Origin: Ilumatobacteraceae bacterium
Lineage (GTDB): Bacteria > Actinomycetota > Acidimicrobiia > Acidimicrobiales > Ilumatobacteraceae
NCBI GenBank assembly: GCA_025463305.1
Contig: JAOBWK010000008.1
Location: 1 to 64,000, forward strand
Direction of reading: 5' to 3'
DNA: 64,000 bases
Shown here: positions 40,405-50,375 of the stretch, piece after piece
Position numbering within the stretch: position 1 is the stretch's first letter
Layout: the number at the start of each line of letters is the position of its first letter
Translations under genes and position numbers: made by a program
Notes under the pieces: generated by a model
The model's database searches: none
Told to the model about the DNA's origin: nothing
The model's input: only the letters and a program-made list of their open reading frames with translations

Positions 40405-41417
40405 GCAACGTCTTGAGCCTCGACGAGGTCGAGCGGCTGAGCCACGCGATGCTCGTCCGCGCCGGCGCCTCCGAGCTGCAGGCCGGCCCCACCGCGCGCA
40501 GCATCCGCGCCGCTGAGGCCGAGGGCATCCGCACCGTCGGCCTGTCGTACCTGCCGACGTACTGCGATCACCTCGCGTGCGGCAAGGTCGTCGGCGATGT
40601 GGTGCCGGTGGTGTCCCGCCCACGCGCGGCGACCGTGGTGGTCGACGCACGGTTCGGCTTCGCCCATCCGGCGTTCGAGGCCGGTGCGCCGGAGGTCATC
40701 GCTGCCGCCCGCGAGTGCGGCGTCGCGGTGATGGCGATCGAGCACTCGTACTCGGCCGGCGTGCTCGGTTGGTTCGTGGAGCACCTCGCCGATGCCGGGC
40801 TCGTCGCGCTGATGTTCGCCAACTCGTCCGCGTTGATGGCGCCGGCCGGCGGTTCGAAGCCGTTCTTCGGCACCAACCCGATCGCGTGGGCCGCTCCCCG
40901 CGCCGACGGCGCACCCGTGGTGGCCGACCTGTCGTCATCGGCGGTCGCGTGGGTGAAGGTCAACGCCGCCGCGCAGGCGGGGGAGTCGATCCCGCTCGGC
41001 TGGGCGCTCGATGTCGAGGGCCGGCCCACCACCGATGCGCAGGCCGCGCTCGCCGGCTCGATGGCACCAGCTGCGGGCCACAAGGGCTCCGCCCTCGCGC
41101 TGCTCGTCGACGTGATGGCCGGCGGTGTCGCCGGTTCGAACTTCTCGTTCGAGGCATCGGGCTTCGGCGGCAACGAGGGCGGCCCGCCCGACGTCGGCCA
41201 GGTCATCCTCGCCATCGATCCCACCGCGACGATGGGGCCGACGTTCGCCGATCGGATCGAGGTCGAGATGAGCGCGCTCGTCGCCCAACCCGGCGTCCGC
41301 CTGCCCGGGGATCGTCGCTTGAGTTGGCGTGCCGACGCCGAGCGCGACGGTGTCCAGGTCCCCGACGACCTGCTCGCGCTGCTGCAGTCGTACGCGACCG
41401 ACGGCCCGCCGGCCTGA
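40401..41417 (+). CDS. Ldh_2-family NAD(P)H oxidoreductase
   Basis: A 338-residue enzyme of the malate/L-lactate dehydrogenase 2 family, which is distinct from classic lactate dehydrogenase. Recognisable blocks: SHAMLVRAGASELQAGPTAR, a GIRTVGLSYLPTY catalytic region, KPFFGTNPIAWAAPR (cofactor pocket) and GHKGSALALLVDVMAGG. Several members reduce pyrroline- or piperideine-2-carboxylate to proline or pipecolate. Translation is coupled to the enolase-superfamily gene by an ATGA overlap, supporting a shared imino-acid pathway. Confidence 0.88.
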   Translation: MSNVLSLDEVERLSHAMLVRAGASELQAGPTARSIRAAEAEGIRTVGLSYLPTYCDHLACGKVVGDVVPVVSRPRAATVVVDARFGFAHPAFEAGAPEVIAAARECGVAVMAIEHSYSAGVLGWFVEHLADAGLVALMFANSSALMAPAGGSKPFFGTNPIAWAAPRADGAPVVADLSSSAVAWVKVNAAAQAGESIPLGWALDVEGRPTTDAQAALAGSMAPAAGHKGSALALLVDVMAGGVAGSNFSFEASGFGGNEGGPPDVGQVILAIDPTATMGPTFADRIEVEMSALVAQPGVRLPGDRRLSWRADAERDGVQVPDDLLALLQSYATDGPPA

Positions 41418-41433
41418 CCCCGAGCCGGTGCTG

Positions 41434-42993
41434 ATGCCCGAGCCCGTGATCACGGAGAACCTCTACGCCACGCTGCGCGAGTCGTTCGCCGGCCGGCTGG
41501 ATGCCGTGTTCCTGCGGCTGCCCGACGGCTCGATCGTGACCTACCGCGACATCGACGATCTCAGCGCCCGCGTCGCTGCGGTGCTCGACGATCGCGGCAT
41601 CGTCGCCGGCGACCGGTTGGTGGCCCAGATCGGCAAGTCGCCGCTCGCGGTCGCGCTGTACCTCGGCTGCCTGGGCGTCGGCGCGGTGTACGTGCCGCTC
41701 AACGACGGCTACACCAACGACGAGGTGGGCTACTTCGTCGCCGACGCGCGGCCGAGCCTCGTCGTCGGCATCCCGGGGCGCGATCTGCCGGTGGGCGATG
41801 CGCCGCTGCTGACGCTCGACGACGCCGGCGCGGGTTCGCTCGCCGATCTCGTCGCTGCTGTCGCGCCGCTCGCCGAGCTCGCGCCGCGGGCCGGTGAGAC
41901 GGCGGCGATGCTCTACACCTCGGGCACCACGGGCAAGCCGAAGGGGGCGATGCTGACCACCGAGAACCTCGCCAGCAACGCCGCCGCGCTCACGTCCCTG
42001 TGGGGGTTCACGGCCGACGACGTGCTGGTGCACGCGCTGCCGATCTTCCACGTGCACGGCCTGTTCATCGCGCTCCACTGTGCGATGTCGAGTGGCTCCG
42101 AGGTTCGTTTCCTGCCGAAGTTCGACGTCGCCGCGGTCCGGCGCGAGCTGCGCAGCGCAACGGTGATGATGGGCGTGCCCACCTTCTACAGCCGGCTGCT
42201 GGCCGATCCCGACTTCGGCGCGGACGACTGCGAGTCGATGCGGCTGTTCGTCTCCGGCTCCGCGCCACTCACCGAGTCCGTGCACCACGCGTTCACCGCG
42301 CGCACCGGCCACCACATCCTCGAGCGCTACGGCATGACCGAGACCGGGATGATCACATCGAACCCGCTCGTCGGCGAGCGCATCGCCGGCACCGTCGGCT
42401 ACGCGCTGCCCGGCGTCGAGATCCGGGTGACCGACGAGCACGGCGTGCCGTGGACCACCGGCACCGTCGACCCAGAAGGCGTCGGTTCGGAGAACGTCGG
42501 GACGGTGGAGGTGCGCGGCCCGAACGTGTTCAGCGGGTACTGGGGCATGCCCGACAAGACCGCGGCGTCGTTCCGTCGCGACGGCTGGTTCGTCACCGGC
42601 GACCTGGGCTCGATGTCATCCGACGGGCGGCTCACCCTGTCCGGCCGCGGCACCGATCTGATCATCAGCGGCGGGTTGAACATCTACCCGAAGGAGATCG
42701 AGCTCCTCCTCGACGACATCGCCGGCGTGGTCGAGTCCGCGGTGATCGGCGTACCGCATCCCGACCTCGGCGACGGCGTGGTGGCCGTCGTGGTCGCCGC
42801 GGCCGATGTCGATCCAGCGACCGTGCCCGCATCGATCGCTGCGGCACTCGACGGCCGGCTGGCCCGGTTCAAGCACCCCAAGCACGTGGCCGTCGTCGCC
42901 GATCTGCCGCGCAACGCGATGGGCAAGGTCGAGAAGGCGGCGCTGCGCCGGACCTACGCCCATGTTTTCAGCGGCACAGTGTTCGACCGCTGA
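41434..42993 (+). CDS. Acyl-CoA synthetase, malonyl-CoA synthetase-like
   Basis: A 519-residue ANL-superfamily adenylating enzyme. Motifs: P-loop TSGTTGKPKGAM (about 162-173), RYGMTETGM, GWFVTGDLG, and the C-terminal PRNAMGKVEK with the catalytic lysine. Of the subfamilies it reads most like MatB (malonyl-CoA synthetase), including HALPIFHVHGL, but other short acids are possible. It activates a carboxylate with ATP and loads it on CoA. The ATG at 41434 or GTG at 41428 follows the reductase stop by 10-16 bp, so it belongs to the same transcript although its chemistry differs. Confidence 0.88.
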   Translation: MPEPVITENLYATLRESFAGRLDAVFLRLPDGSIVTYRDIDDLSARVAAVLDDRGIVAGDRLVAQIGKSPLAVALYLGCLGVGAVYVPLNDGYTNDEVGYFVADARPSLVVGIPGRDLPVGDAPLLTLDDAGAGSLADLVAAVAPLAELAPRAGETAAMLYTSGTTGKPKGAMLTTENLASNAAALTSLWGFTADDVLVHALPIFHVHGLFIALHCAMSSGSEVRFLPKFDVAAVRRELRSATVMMGVPTFYSRLLADPDFGADDCESMRLFVSGSAPLTESVHHAFTARTGHHILERYGMTETGMITSNPLVGERIAGTVGYALPGVEIRVTDEHGVPWTTGTVDPEGVGSENVGTVEVRGPNVFSGYWGMPDKTAASFRRDGWFVTGDLGSMSSDGRLTLSGRGTDLIISGGLNIYPKEIELLLDDIAGVVESAVIGVPHPDLGDGVVAVVVAAADVDPATVPASIAAALDGRLARFKHPKHVAVVADLPRNAMGKVEKAALRRTYAHVFSGTVFDR

Positions 42994-43005
42994 GTCGGCC
43001 GCCGA

Positions 43006-43887
43006 TCAGATCCGCTCGAGCGCACCACCGTCGAACAGCGGGGTCATCCCGTAGTCGGCGATGTCGGCGTCGAGCTCGTCGTCGGTGGGCATCGCCAACC
43101 CGCTCGCCGCGGCGTCGAGGATGGCGGGCAGCAGGCGCGCGTCGCTCGACGTGTTCAAGAAGATGCCAGGGCGGTTGAGCACGAACGCCACGCCGCGGCG
43201 CAGGGCGTCGCCCTCGGGCAGCGGCTCGTACCAGGCGTAGTGCGGGTCCGTGCTCTCGTCCGGCCAGCGCCGACGGGCGACGGACTTGATCGTCTGCACC
43301 GCGATGCCGTCAGCGGCACACCGCGCGGCGAGCGCCTCGAACGACGCCGCGTAGGCCGCCGAGCGCATCATCGTCACGTTGTACGGCAGCAGCACGGAGT
43401 CGAAGCGGAAGCGATCGAGGCTGCGCAGGTGCATGTCGGGGATGCGGGTGCCGTGGCCGGTGACGCCGATGAAGCGCACCAACCCCTCGTCGCGGGCCGC
43501 GATCAGCGCGTCGACCGCGCCCCCTGGCCCGTGGGCGACCTCGAGCTCGTCGGGTTCGACGAGGTTGTGCAGCTGGATCAGGTCGACGTGATCGACGCCG
43601 AGCCGGGTCAGTGATCGCTCCAGCTCGCGCCTCGCCGCGTCGCCGGTGCGCGCGTCGGTCTTGGTGGCCAGGAAGTAGTCGGCGCGGTGGTCGGCCAGGA
43701 ACGGCTGCAGGCGCACCTCGGACTCGCCGTACGACGCCGCCGTGTCGATGTGGTTGACGCCAGCGGCGCGCATCACCCCGAGCGTGGCGTCGGCGCGGGA
43801 CTGGCTCATCCCGCCGAGGGCGGCGGCGCCGAACACGACGCGGGTGCTCAGGTGGCCGGTGGAGCCGAACGGCTGGACATCGATCAT
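43006..43887 (-). CDS. Aldo/keto reductase
   Basis: A 293-residue TIM-barrel NADPH reductase. The catalytic tetrad is visible: Asp48 and Tyr53 (NHIDTAASYGESE), Lys76 (LATKTDA) and His107 (LIQLHNL). It belongs to the group that ends in a helix rather than the long eukaryotic loops. It reduces aldehydes or ketones; the substrate is unknown. Minus-strand TACCGT (43900-43895) lies 7 nt before ATG 43887, another leaderless-type start. It converges on the acyl-CoA synthetase gene. Confidence 0.92.
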   Translation of the reverse strand: MIDVQPFGSTGHLSTRVVFGAAALGGMSQSRADATLGVMRAAGVNHIDTAASYGESEVRLQPFLADHRADYFLATKTDARTGDAARRELERSLTRLGVDHVDLIQLHNLVEPDELEVAHGPGGAVDALIAARDEGLVRFIGVTGHGTRIPDMHLRSLDRFRFDSVLLPYNVTMMRSAAYAASFEALAARCAADGIAVQTIKSVARRRWPDESTDPHYAWYEPLPEGDALRRGVAFVLNRPGIFLNTSSDARLLPAILDAAASGLAMPTDDELDADIADYGMTPLFDGGALERI

Positions 43888-43894
43888 TGCTCAG

Positions 43895-43940
43895 ACGGTA
43901 CTCATCCGCGGGGCCGCGAAAATGAGTAGTGGTTACTCAT
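43895..43940. promoter_or_regulatory. AKR -10 box and TACTCAT operator array
   Basis: Minus-strand TACCGT (43900-43895) is the AKR -10. TACTCAT occurs at 43899-43905 and again as the right arm of ATGAGTA-GTGGT-TACTCAT (43922-43940). The repeated element lies between the reductase and the surface-protein gene and could serve both. Confidence 0.5.
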
Positions 43941-43973
43941 GGCCGAAATCCGGGCCGCTGTCATCCTTCGCTC

Positions 43974-46900
43974 ATGGGTCGTCCTCTGTCTCTCGCCACC
44001 CCCGCTGCTCGCCGTTCCGCCGATCGACCTCAGCGCCGTGGCCTGCTGACCTCGATCGCGGTGCTGGCCCTCACGGTCGGCGTGTACGGCGCCGCCACCG
44101 TCTCGCCCGCGCACGCGGTCACGCCCGACATCACCGCGCCCGAGCGGCTCTACACCGGTGTCAACCAGCCGTTCACCTTCGACGGCACGCCGGATCCGAT
44201 CTCCGACGACACCCGGGCCATCACGGTGGACGTGACCGACGGAGCGGTCTGCCACACCGATCCGACCATGGCCGACTACTCCCTCGGGGGCTGCTCGCGG
44301 GTGCAGCTCGACCTGAGCACGCCGGAGTCCGGCCTGATGTTCATCCCTGGCAGCACGATCGCGAACACGATGTACACCAACAACAGCGACGTCATCGTCG
44401 CCTCGACGGGCGCCATCATCGACCAGGCCACGGACCCGATGGGCGGACCGAGCCAGGTGTACCACATCAACGGGAACCAGGCTCAGATCAACGACACCCT
44501 CGCCGACCTGGCGTTCCAGCCGGCCACCGACTACGAGGAGACGTCGCTGCAGCCGACGATCCTGCACGTCGTCGCGGTCAACGGCAACGGGATGGCCAGC
44601 CCCGCTGAGCACGACATCGAGATCAAGGTCGAGGGCACGAACGGCGCTCCGACGCTGACCGTGCCGGCGACGCCCGTCGATGCGGCGGTGTCCAACGGCG
44701 ATCCCAACGACGAGGGCGTCGCCTACCCCGTCGATCCGGCCGATCCGCCGCTCGCCACCGTGGTCGATCCGGAGATGTGCAACCTGACCGTGTGCGGCGC
44801 CCCCTACACCAACCCGGGTGGCGTCGAGGACGACGACGCGATGCTGCTGATCGCGTGGCTCGATCCGGCGTGCGGTGAGTTCCACCTCCGTGGCGGCTCG
44901 TTCCCCGTGCACGGTGGCGTGCTCAACAGCACGGTGCTCGCGCTGCTGACCAACGTCGACACCGGCCAGAACCCGGGTCTCGACCTCGCCGGAGAGCAAG
45001 CGGCACCGATCTTGAGCACGCTCGGGCTGCAGGCCCAGACCGTCGATCTGCAGGCCCAGCCGAGCGACACGAGCACGCTGACGAACAACTGGGCCGGCGT
45101 CGGCTCGCTCGACGACGTGCGCTACGCGCTGTCGCAGATCACCTACAAGGCGCCCACAACCGAGATGACGTGCACGCTCGACGTCGCCGTCAGCGACCTC
45201 GGCAACAGCGGCATGCCGGCGCCGCACGGCTACGTCGGATCCCCGATCGGCGGCATGGACCAGCCCCAGCCCGGCTACGAGATCCCCGACGCGAAGGCCG
45301 ACGTCCAGGCCATCACGTTCAAGGTCAAGGACACCCACCCCGACGTCACGATCGAGCAGACCAGCCCCGGTCTCGCCGGCGACCCCACCAACATGCCGGC
45401 CGAGTTCACGGCCACGTTCGACCAGCAGGTCAACCAGCTGACCCAGGGCGACCTCACCATCGCCGGGCTCGGTGCCGGCACCGTCGACATCACGCCGGTC
45501 GGCCCCGCCACGACATACGACATCAAGGTCACGCCGAGCCCGGACTCGACGGTGACGGTGTCGCTCGCGGCCGGCAAGGTGCACGCCACCGCGGCGCCGA
45601 TGGACACCAACGACGCCTCGACCTCGACCGACAACATGGTCACCTACGACCACACGTCGCCGCCGGCGACGGTCGGTGGGACTGCGTCGCAGACGGCGAC
45701 GCCGGTGATCATGACCGTCGACTTCGGTGAGGCCGTCAACGGCGCCGGCTTCACGGGTGCCGACGTCACCGTCGGCGGCGTCTCGGGCGCGACCACTGCG
45801 GTCGTGACGCCGCTGACCAGCAGCACCTATCAACTGGCGATCTCCGGGATGACGCAGTCGGGCTCGGTGACGGCTGCCGTGCACGCCGGGGCCGTGAAGG
45901 ACCTCGCCGGCAACGACAGCCTCGCCGGCAGCGGCTCGGTCATGTGGACCAGCGGCAACCCGCCGGACATGACGGCGCCGACCGTCACTGTGGAGCAGGC
46001 GGGCTCCGATCCGGCGACCACCCTGCCGATCCCGTTCACCGCAACGTTCTCCGAGCCGGTCGTCGGCTTCACGTCGAGCGACGTGCAGCTGGCCGGCACG
46101 GCGTCGGTCGGCGCCACGGTCTCGATCTCCGGCAGCGGTCCCGTCTACACGATCAACGTCGGCAACGTCACCCAGACCGGCACGATCATTGCCTCGATCC
46201 CGGCGAGCTCGGTGACCGACCTGTCGCTCAACAGCAACACCATGCCATCGACGTCCGTCGACAACGTGGTGACCTACAACAAGCCGGGGCTGGCCACCCA
46301 CTTCACCGTCAGCGCACCGCCGACGGCGCAGCGCAACACGGCGTTCAGCGTGGTGGTGACGGCGCTCGACGCGTCGAACGCGACCGCCACCACCTACACC
46401 GGTCCGCTCGACATCACCTCGACCGACAACACCGCGACGTCGCCCTCCGGCGTCTCGCTCGTCAACGGCACCGGCACGTTCTCGGTGACGCTGAACGGTG
46501 CCGGGAACAGCTACACCGTCACGGCGCACGACTCGGTCACGAACATCAGCGGCACCAGCGCGGCGATCTCGCTGAGCAACGCGGCCCTCCCGGCGGCGAC
46601 GCACCTGGCGGTCACATCCGCGGCGTCGACCACGGCCGGCAACACGCTCATGGTCACGGTGACCGCGCTCGACATCTCGAACGCCACGGCCACGTCCTAC
46701 GCCGGGCTCGTCCACTTCACGTCCACCGATGGCGCGGCGACGCTGCCGGCCAATGCCCACCTCGTCAACGGCACGGCCACCTTCCCGGTGATGCTCGACA
46801 CGGCCGGCAACCAGAGCGTCACGGCCACCGACACGGTGACGTCGTCGATCAAGGGCACGGTAATGGGCGTCGCGGTCTCACCCGCCGCGGCGACGCACTT

Positions 46901-49900
46901 CTCGATGAGCGGCGTCTCGTCGGCATCGACCAACAGCGCGATCTCGGTCACCGTGACCGCGAAGGACGCGTTCAACAACACGGCGACGGGCTACGCGGGA
47001 ACCGTGAAGTTCGCGTCGTCGGACCCGATGGCCGTCAAGCCGGCCAACTCCACGCTCGTCAACGGTGCGAAGGCGTTCAACGTCACGTTCAAGACGGCCG
47101 GGATGCAGACGCTCACGGCCACCGACACCGTGACGGCGTCGATCGCCGGCGCCAAGTCCGTCTCGGTCACCGGCCCCGGCGCGGCCACCCACTTCTCCGT
47201 CACCACGAGCGCGAGTGCGACGGCCGGGGTCGGCGTGACCGTCACCGTCACCGCGCTCGACGCCGCCAACCTGACCGCGACGTCGTACGCGGGAACGGCG
47301 CACCTGACTTCGTCCGACGGAGCGTCGGTGCTCGGCGCCAACGCAGCGCTCGTCAACGGGACGGGCAGTTTCAACGCCACGCTGAAGACGGCGGGCAACC
47401 AGACCGTCACAGCGACCGACATGGCGACACCGTCGATCACCGGCACCACCGGCACCATCGCCGTGTCCCCGGCGGCCACCGCCACCCTGACGGTGACACT
47501 GCCCGCGCAGGTCAACGCGAACTCTGCGTTCAGCACGGTCGTCACCGCGATCGACGCCTTCGGCAACACCACACCGGCCTACGCCGGGACGGTGCACTTC
47601 ACGACGTCCGACGTCGCTGCGACGGCGCCGACGGATGCCACGCTGACCAACGGCGTCGGCGTCATCCCGACGACGCTGAAGACGGCGGGGAGCCAGTCGC
47701 TCACCGCGACGGACACGGTCTCGGCGGGCATCACCGGCATGGGCTCCACCTCGGTCAGCGCCTTAGCAGCGGCAGCCGCCACGCACTTCGCCGTCAGCGC
47801 TGCCTCGACGGCAACGGCCGGCACGCCGACCAACGTGACCGTCACGGCCCTCGACGGCTCGAACAACCCCACCACGAACTACGCGGGCACGGTCATGTTC
47901 ACGGCCGCCGGTGGCACCCCGCCCGCGAACAGCACGCTCACGAACGGCTTCGGCATCTTCCCCGTCACGTTCACCACGGCCGGCAGCCACACCGTGTCGG
48001 CGACCGACGCGGTGACGTCATCGATCACCGGCGTCACCGGCACCATCGCCGTCGCCGCCGGACCGGCCACCAACCTCACCGTCAGCGCCCCGGCCAGCGA
48101 CATCATCAATGCCCCCGTCAACGTGACGGTCACCGCCTTCGACCAGTACGGCAACGTCGCCAACGGCTACGGCGGCGTGCTGCACTTCACCTCGACCGAC
48201 CCCGCGGCGGTGCTGCCCGTCGACGCCGGGTTGATCAGCGGCGTGGGCTCGTTCCAGGCCACGCCGAAGACGGTGGGCAGCCGCACGATCACGGCCACCG
48301 ACACGGTGACGTCGTCGATCACCGGCACGTCCGGGACGATCGCCGTGTCGGCCCCGCTGCCCGCCACGCAGTTCGGTGTGTCCACCACCGCGTCGTCCGC
48401 CGCGGGCGCGGCCGTCACCATCACCGTGACGGCGAAGGACACCAACGGCATCCCCACCGCCAACTACACCGGCAGCGTCCACTTCACGTCGACGGACTCG
48501 GCCGCGGTGCTGCCGGCCAACCTCGTGCTCGTCAACGGTGTCGGCACCACCACCGCGACGCTGAAGACGGCCGGCATCCAGACCATCACCGCGACCGACA
48601 CGGTGACCCCGTCGAAGACCGGCGTCACCGGGAGCATCAACGTCACGCCGGCGAGCGCCACCCACCTCACGGTGAGCGCACCGCCGACAGCCTCGAACGG
48701 TGTCGCCGTCACGGTCACGGTGACCGCCCGCGACCAGTTCGAGAACGTCGCCACCGCCTACGCCGGCACCGACGCGATCACGTCGTCCGACGGCGCGGCG
48801 ACACTGCCCGCCAGCGGCACGCTGACCAACGGCAGCGGCACGTTCGCCGTGACGCTCCACACCAACGGCAGCAAGACGGTGACCGCCACCGACACGGTGA
48901 CCTCATCGATCACGGGCACCAGCGCTGCCATCGCGGTCAGCGCCGCGCCGCCGAACCCGGCGACGCACTTCTCGGTGACCCTGCCCGCCAGCAGCCAGGC
49001 CGGCAGCGCCGTGGCGGTCACCGTGACAGCGCTCGATGCGGGCAACGCGGCGACCTCCGGCTACTCCGGCACCGTCCACCTGACGTCGTCGGACGGCTCG
49101 GCGACCCTCTCCACCGACACCGCACTCGTCAACGGCGTCGGTGTGCTCTCGGCCACGCTGCGCACCGCCGGCAACCAGGTCGTGACGGCCACGGACACGA
49201 CGACGTCATCGATCACGGGCATCAGCGGGATCATCACGGTGGCCGCGGTCGCCGCGACCCACCTCTCGGTCACGGCACCATCGACGGCCACCGCCGGCTC
49301 GCCGGTGAGTGCGATCGTCCGGGCGCTCGACCCGTTCGGCAACACGGACACGGGCTACGCCGGCAACGTCCACATCACGTCGAGCGACGCCTCCGCGGTG
49401 CTGCCCGCCAACGCCACGCTCGTCAACGGCGTCGGAACGTTCCCGGTCACGCTCGTCGGCCTCGGCAGCAGCACCGTGTCGGCCACTGACACGGTGACGA
49501 GCTCGATCACCGGCACGAGCGCAGCGATCTCGGTGAGCAACACCGCTCAGGGTGCCGCCACCCACCTGTCCGTCTCGGCGCCCGTCTCGGCCACGGCGAA
49601 CACCGGGTTCAGCGTGACGGTGACCGCTCTCGACGCCGCCAACTCGACGGCCAGCGGCTACACCGGCACGGTCCACTTCACGTCGACCTCGAACGGCACG
49701 CTGCCCGCCGACGTCGCACTGGTGAACGGCGTCGGTGTCTTCCCGGTCACCCTCACCGAGGCCGGGCCGCAGACCGTCACCGTGAAGGACACGTCGACGC
49801 CGTCGATCGCCGGCACGAGTGCGCCGATCGACGTCGCGGCCGGCGCCGCGGTGGCGTTCAAGCTCTCGACCCCGGTGCTGCTGCAGGTGCGTGCGTTCAA

Positions 49901-50351
49901 CCCGAACACCCAGCAGATCGAAGACGGCGGCCACCAGTACATGTTCACGGTCACCGCGGTGGACCAGTTCGGCAACGTCGCCACCAGCTACAACGGCGTC
50001 GTCCACTTCTCGTCGGACGATCCGACGGCGGTCCTGCCCGCCGACGTCGCGCTGGTCAATGGCTTCGGCACGTTCACGGCGACGCTGAACTGGCTCGGCT
50101 CGACCTCGATCTCGGTCAGTGACCCGTCGAACCCGGCCATCGCCAGCGCGACGGTGTCGGGCGTGACCGTCACGGCAGACCCCACCACCACGACGACGCC
50201 GACCCCCACGGTGCCGCCGACGGGCGCCCTGCCGACGACCGGTTCGGACAGCGTCGGTGTGCTCTGGCCGGCGTTGATCATGCTGATCTCTGGTGGCGTG
50301 CTCCTCGGTGTGCGGTCGAGGCGTCGTCGCCCAGGGACGTCGCGGGTGTAG
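43974..50351 (+). CDS. LPXTG-anchored surface protein with 13 Ig-like repeats
   Basis: A 2,125-residue exported protein. A signal peptide (RRGLLTSIAVLALTVGVYGA, cut near SPAHA) is followed by an N-terminal region of about 430 residues. Then come three Big_12-like domains (TVEQAGSDPATTLPIPFTAT), and from about residue 774 thirteen repeats of about 97-100 residues with consensus ATHFSVSAPxxAxAG...VTVTALDxxNxTATxYAGTVHFTSSD. The C-terminus has the sortase motif LPTTG (about 2085), a hydrophobic helix and an RSRRRR tail. It should be linked to the cell wall as an adhesin or spacer. No sortase gene is in the window. ATG 43974 was chosen for the signal; GTG 43929 is in frame. Confidence 0.93.
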   Translation: MGRPLSLATPAARRSADRPQRRGLLTSIAVLALTVGVYGAATVSPAHAVTPDITAPERLYTGVNQPFTFDGTPDPISDDTRAITVDVTDGAVCHTDPTMADYSLGGCSRVQLDLSTPESGLMFIPGSTIANTMYTNNSDVIVASTGAIIDQATDPMGGPSQVYHINGNQAQINDTLADLAFQPATDYEETSLQPTILHVVAVNGNGMASPAEHDIEIKVEGTNGAPTLTVPATPVDAAVSNGDPNDEGVAYPVDPADPPLATVVDPEMCNLTVCGAPYTNPGGVEDDDAMLLIAWLDPACGEFHLRGGSFPVHGGVLNSTVLALLTNVDTGQNPGLDLAGEQAAPILSTLGLQAQTVDLQAQPSDTSTLTNNWAGVGSLDDVRYALSQITYKAPTTEMTCTLDVAVSDLGNSGMPAPHGYVGSPIGGMDQPQPGYEIPDAKADVQAITFKVKDTHPDVTIEQTSPGLAGDPTNMPAEFTATFDQQVNQLTQGDLTIAGLGAGTVDITPVGPATTYDIKVTPSPDSTVTVSLAAGKVHATAAPMDTNDASTSTDNMVTYDHTSPPATVGGTASQTATPVIMTVDFGEAVNGAGFTGADVTVGGVSGATTAVVTPLTSSTYQLAISGMTQSGSVTAAVHAGAVKDLAGNDSLAGSGSVMWTSGNPPDMTAPTVTVEQAGSDPATTLPIPFTATFSEPVVGFTSSDVQLAGTASVGATVSISGSGPVYTINVGNVTQTGTIIASIPASSVTDLSLNSNTMPSTSVDNVVTYNKPGLATHFTVSAPPTAQRNTAFSVVVTALDASNATATTYTGPLDITSTDNTATSPSGVSLVNGTGTFSVTLNGAGNSYTVTAHDSVTNISGTSAAISLSNAALPAATHLAVTSAASTTAGNTLMVTVTALDISNATATSYAGLVHFTSTDGAATLPANAHLVNGTATFPVMLDTAGNQSVTATDTVTSSIKGTVMGVAVSPAAATHFSMSGVSSASTNSAISVTVTAKDAFNNTATGYAGTVKFASSDPMAVKPANSTLVNGAKAFNVTFKTAGMQTLTATDTVTASIAGAKSVSVTGPGAATHFSVTTSASATAGVGVTVTVTALDAANLTATSYAGTAHLTSSDGASVLGANAALVNGTGSFNATLKTAGNQTVTATDMATPSITGTTGTIAVSPAATATLTVTLPAQVNANSAFSTVVTAIDAFGNTTPAYAGTVHFTTSDVAATAPTDATLTNGVGVIPTTLKTAGSQSLTATDTVSAGITGMGSTSVSALAAAAATHFAVSAASTATAGTPTNVTVTALDGSNNPTTNYAGTVMFTAAGGTPPANSTLTNGFGIFPVTFTTAGSHTVSATDAVTSSITGVTGTIAVAAGPATNLTVSAPASDIINAPVNVTVTAFDQYGNVANGYGGVLHFTSTDPAAVLPVDAGLISGVGSFQATPKTVGSRTITATDTVTSSITGTSGTIAVSAPLPATQFGVSTTASSAAGAAVTITVTAKDTNGIPTANYTGSVHFTSTDSAAVLPANLVLVNGVGTTTATLKTAGIQTITATDTVTPSKTGVTGSINVTPASATHLTVSAPPTASNGVAVTVTVTARDQFENVATAYAGTDAITSSDGAATLPASGTLTNGSGTFAVTLHTNGSKTVTATDTVTSSITGTSAAIAVSAAPPNPATHFSVTLPASSQAGSAVAVTVTALDAGNAATSGYSGTVHLTSSDGSATLSTDTALVNGVGVLSATLRTAGNQVVTATDTTTSSITGISGIITVAAVAATHLSVTAPSTATAGSPVSAIVRALDPFGNTDTGYAGNVHITSSDASAVLPANATLVNGVGTFPVTLVGLGSSTVSATDTVTSSITGTSAAISVSNTAQGAATHLSVSAPVSATANTGFSVTVTALDAANSTASGYTGTVHFTSTSNGTLPADVALVNGVGVFPVTLTEAGPQTVTVKDTSTPSIAGTSAPIDVAAGAAVAFKLSTPVLLQVRAFNPNTQQIEDGGHQYMFTVTAVDQFGNVATSYNGVVHFSSDDPTAVLPADVALVNGFGTFTATLNWLGSTSISVSDPSNPAIASATVSGVTVTADPTTTTTPTPTVPPTGALPTTGSDSVGVLWPALIMLISGGVLLGVRSRRRRPGTSRV
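46293..50180 (+). repeat. Thirteen tandem Ig-like coding repeats of about 299 bp
   Basis: Units start at each ATHF/ATHL-type motif and end with the TDTVTSSITGTSGTIAVSPA-like strand. Sequence differs between copies, so this is an old array and not a recent expansion. It makes long spurious frames on both strands. Confidence 0.85.
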
Positions 50352-50375
50352 CTCCCACTCCGCCCGTCGACGTGC

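Noticed and set aside
43902..49489. Very long minus-strand (to 46760) and plus-strand (45944-49489) frames inside the LPXTG gene
   Set aside because: They mirror the repeated Thr/Val/Ala codons of the Ig-like repeats; only the LPXTG frame has signal peptide, repeats and sorting signal in order.
46293..50180. Repeat array considered as CRISPR or other non-coding satellite
   Set aside because: Units are about 299 bp, diverged and keep the reading frame; they encode protein domains.
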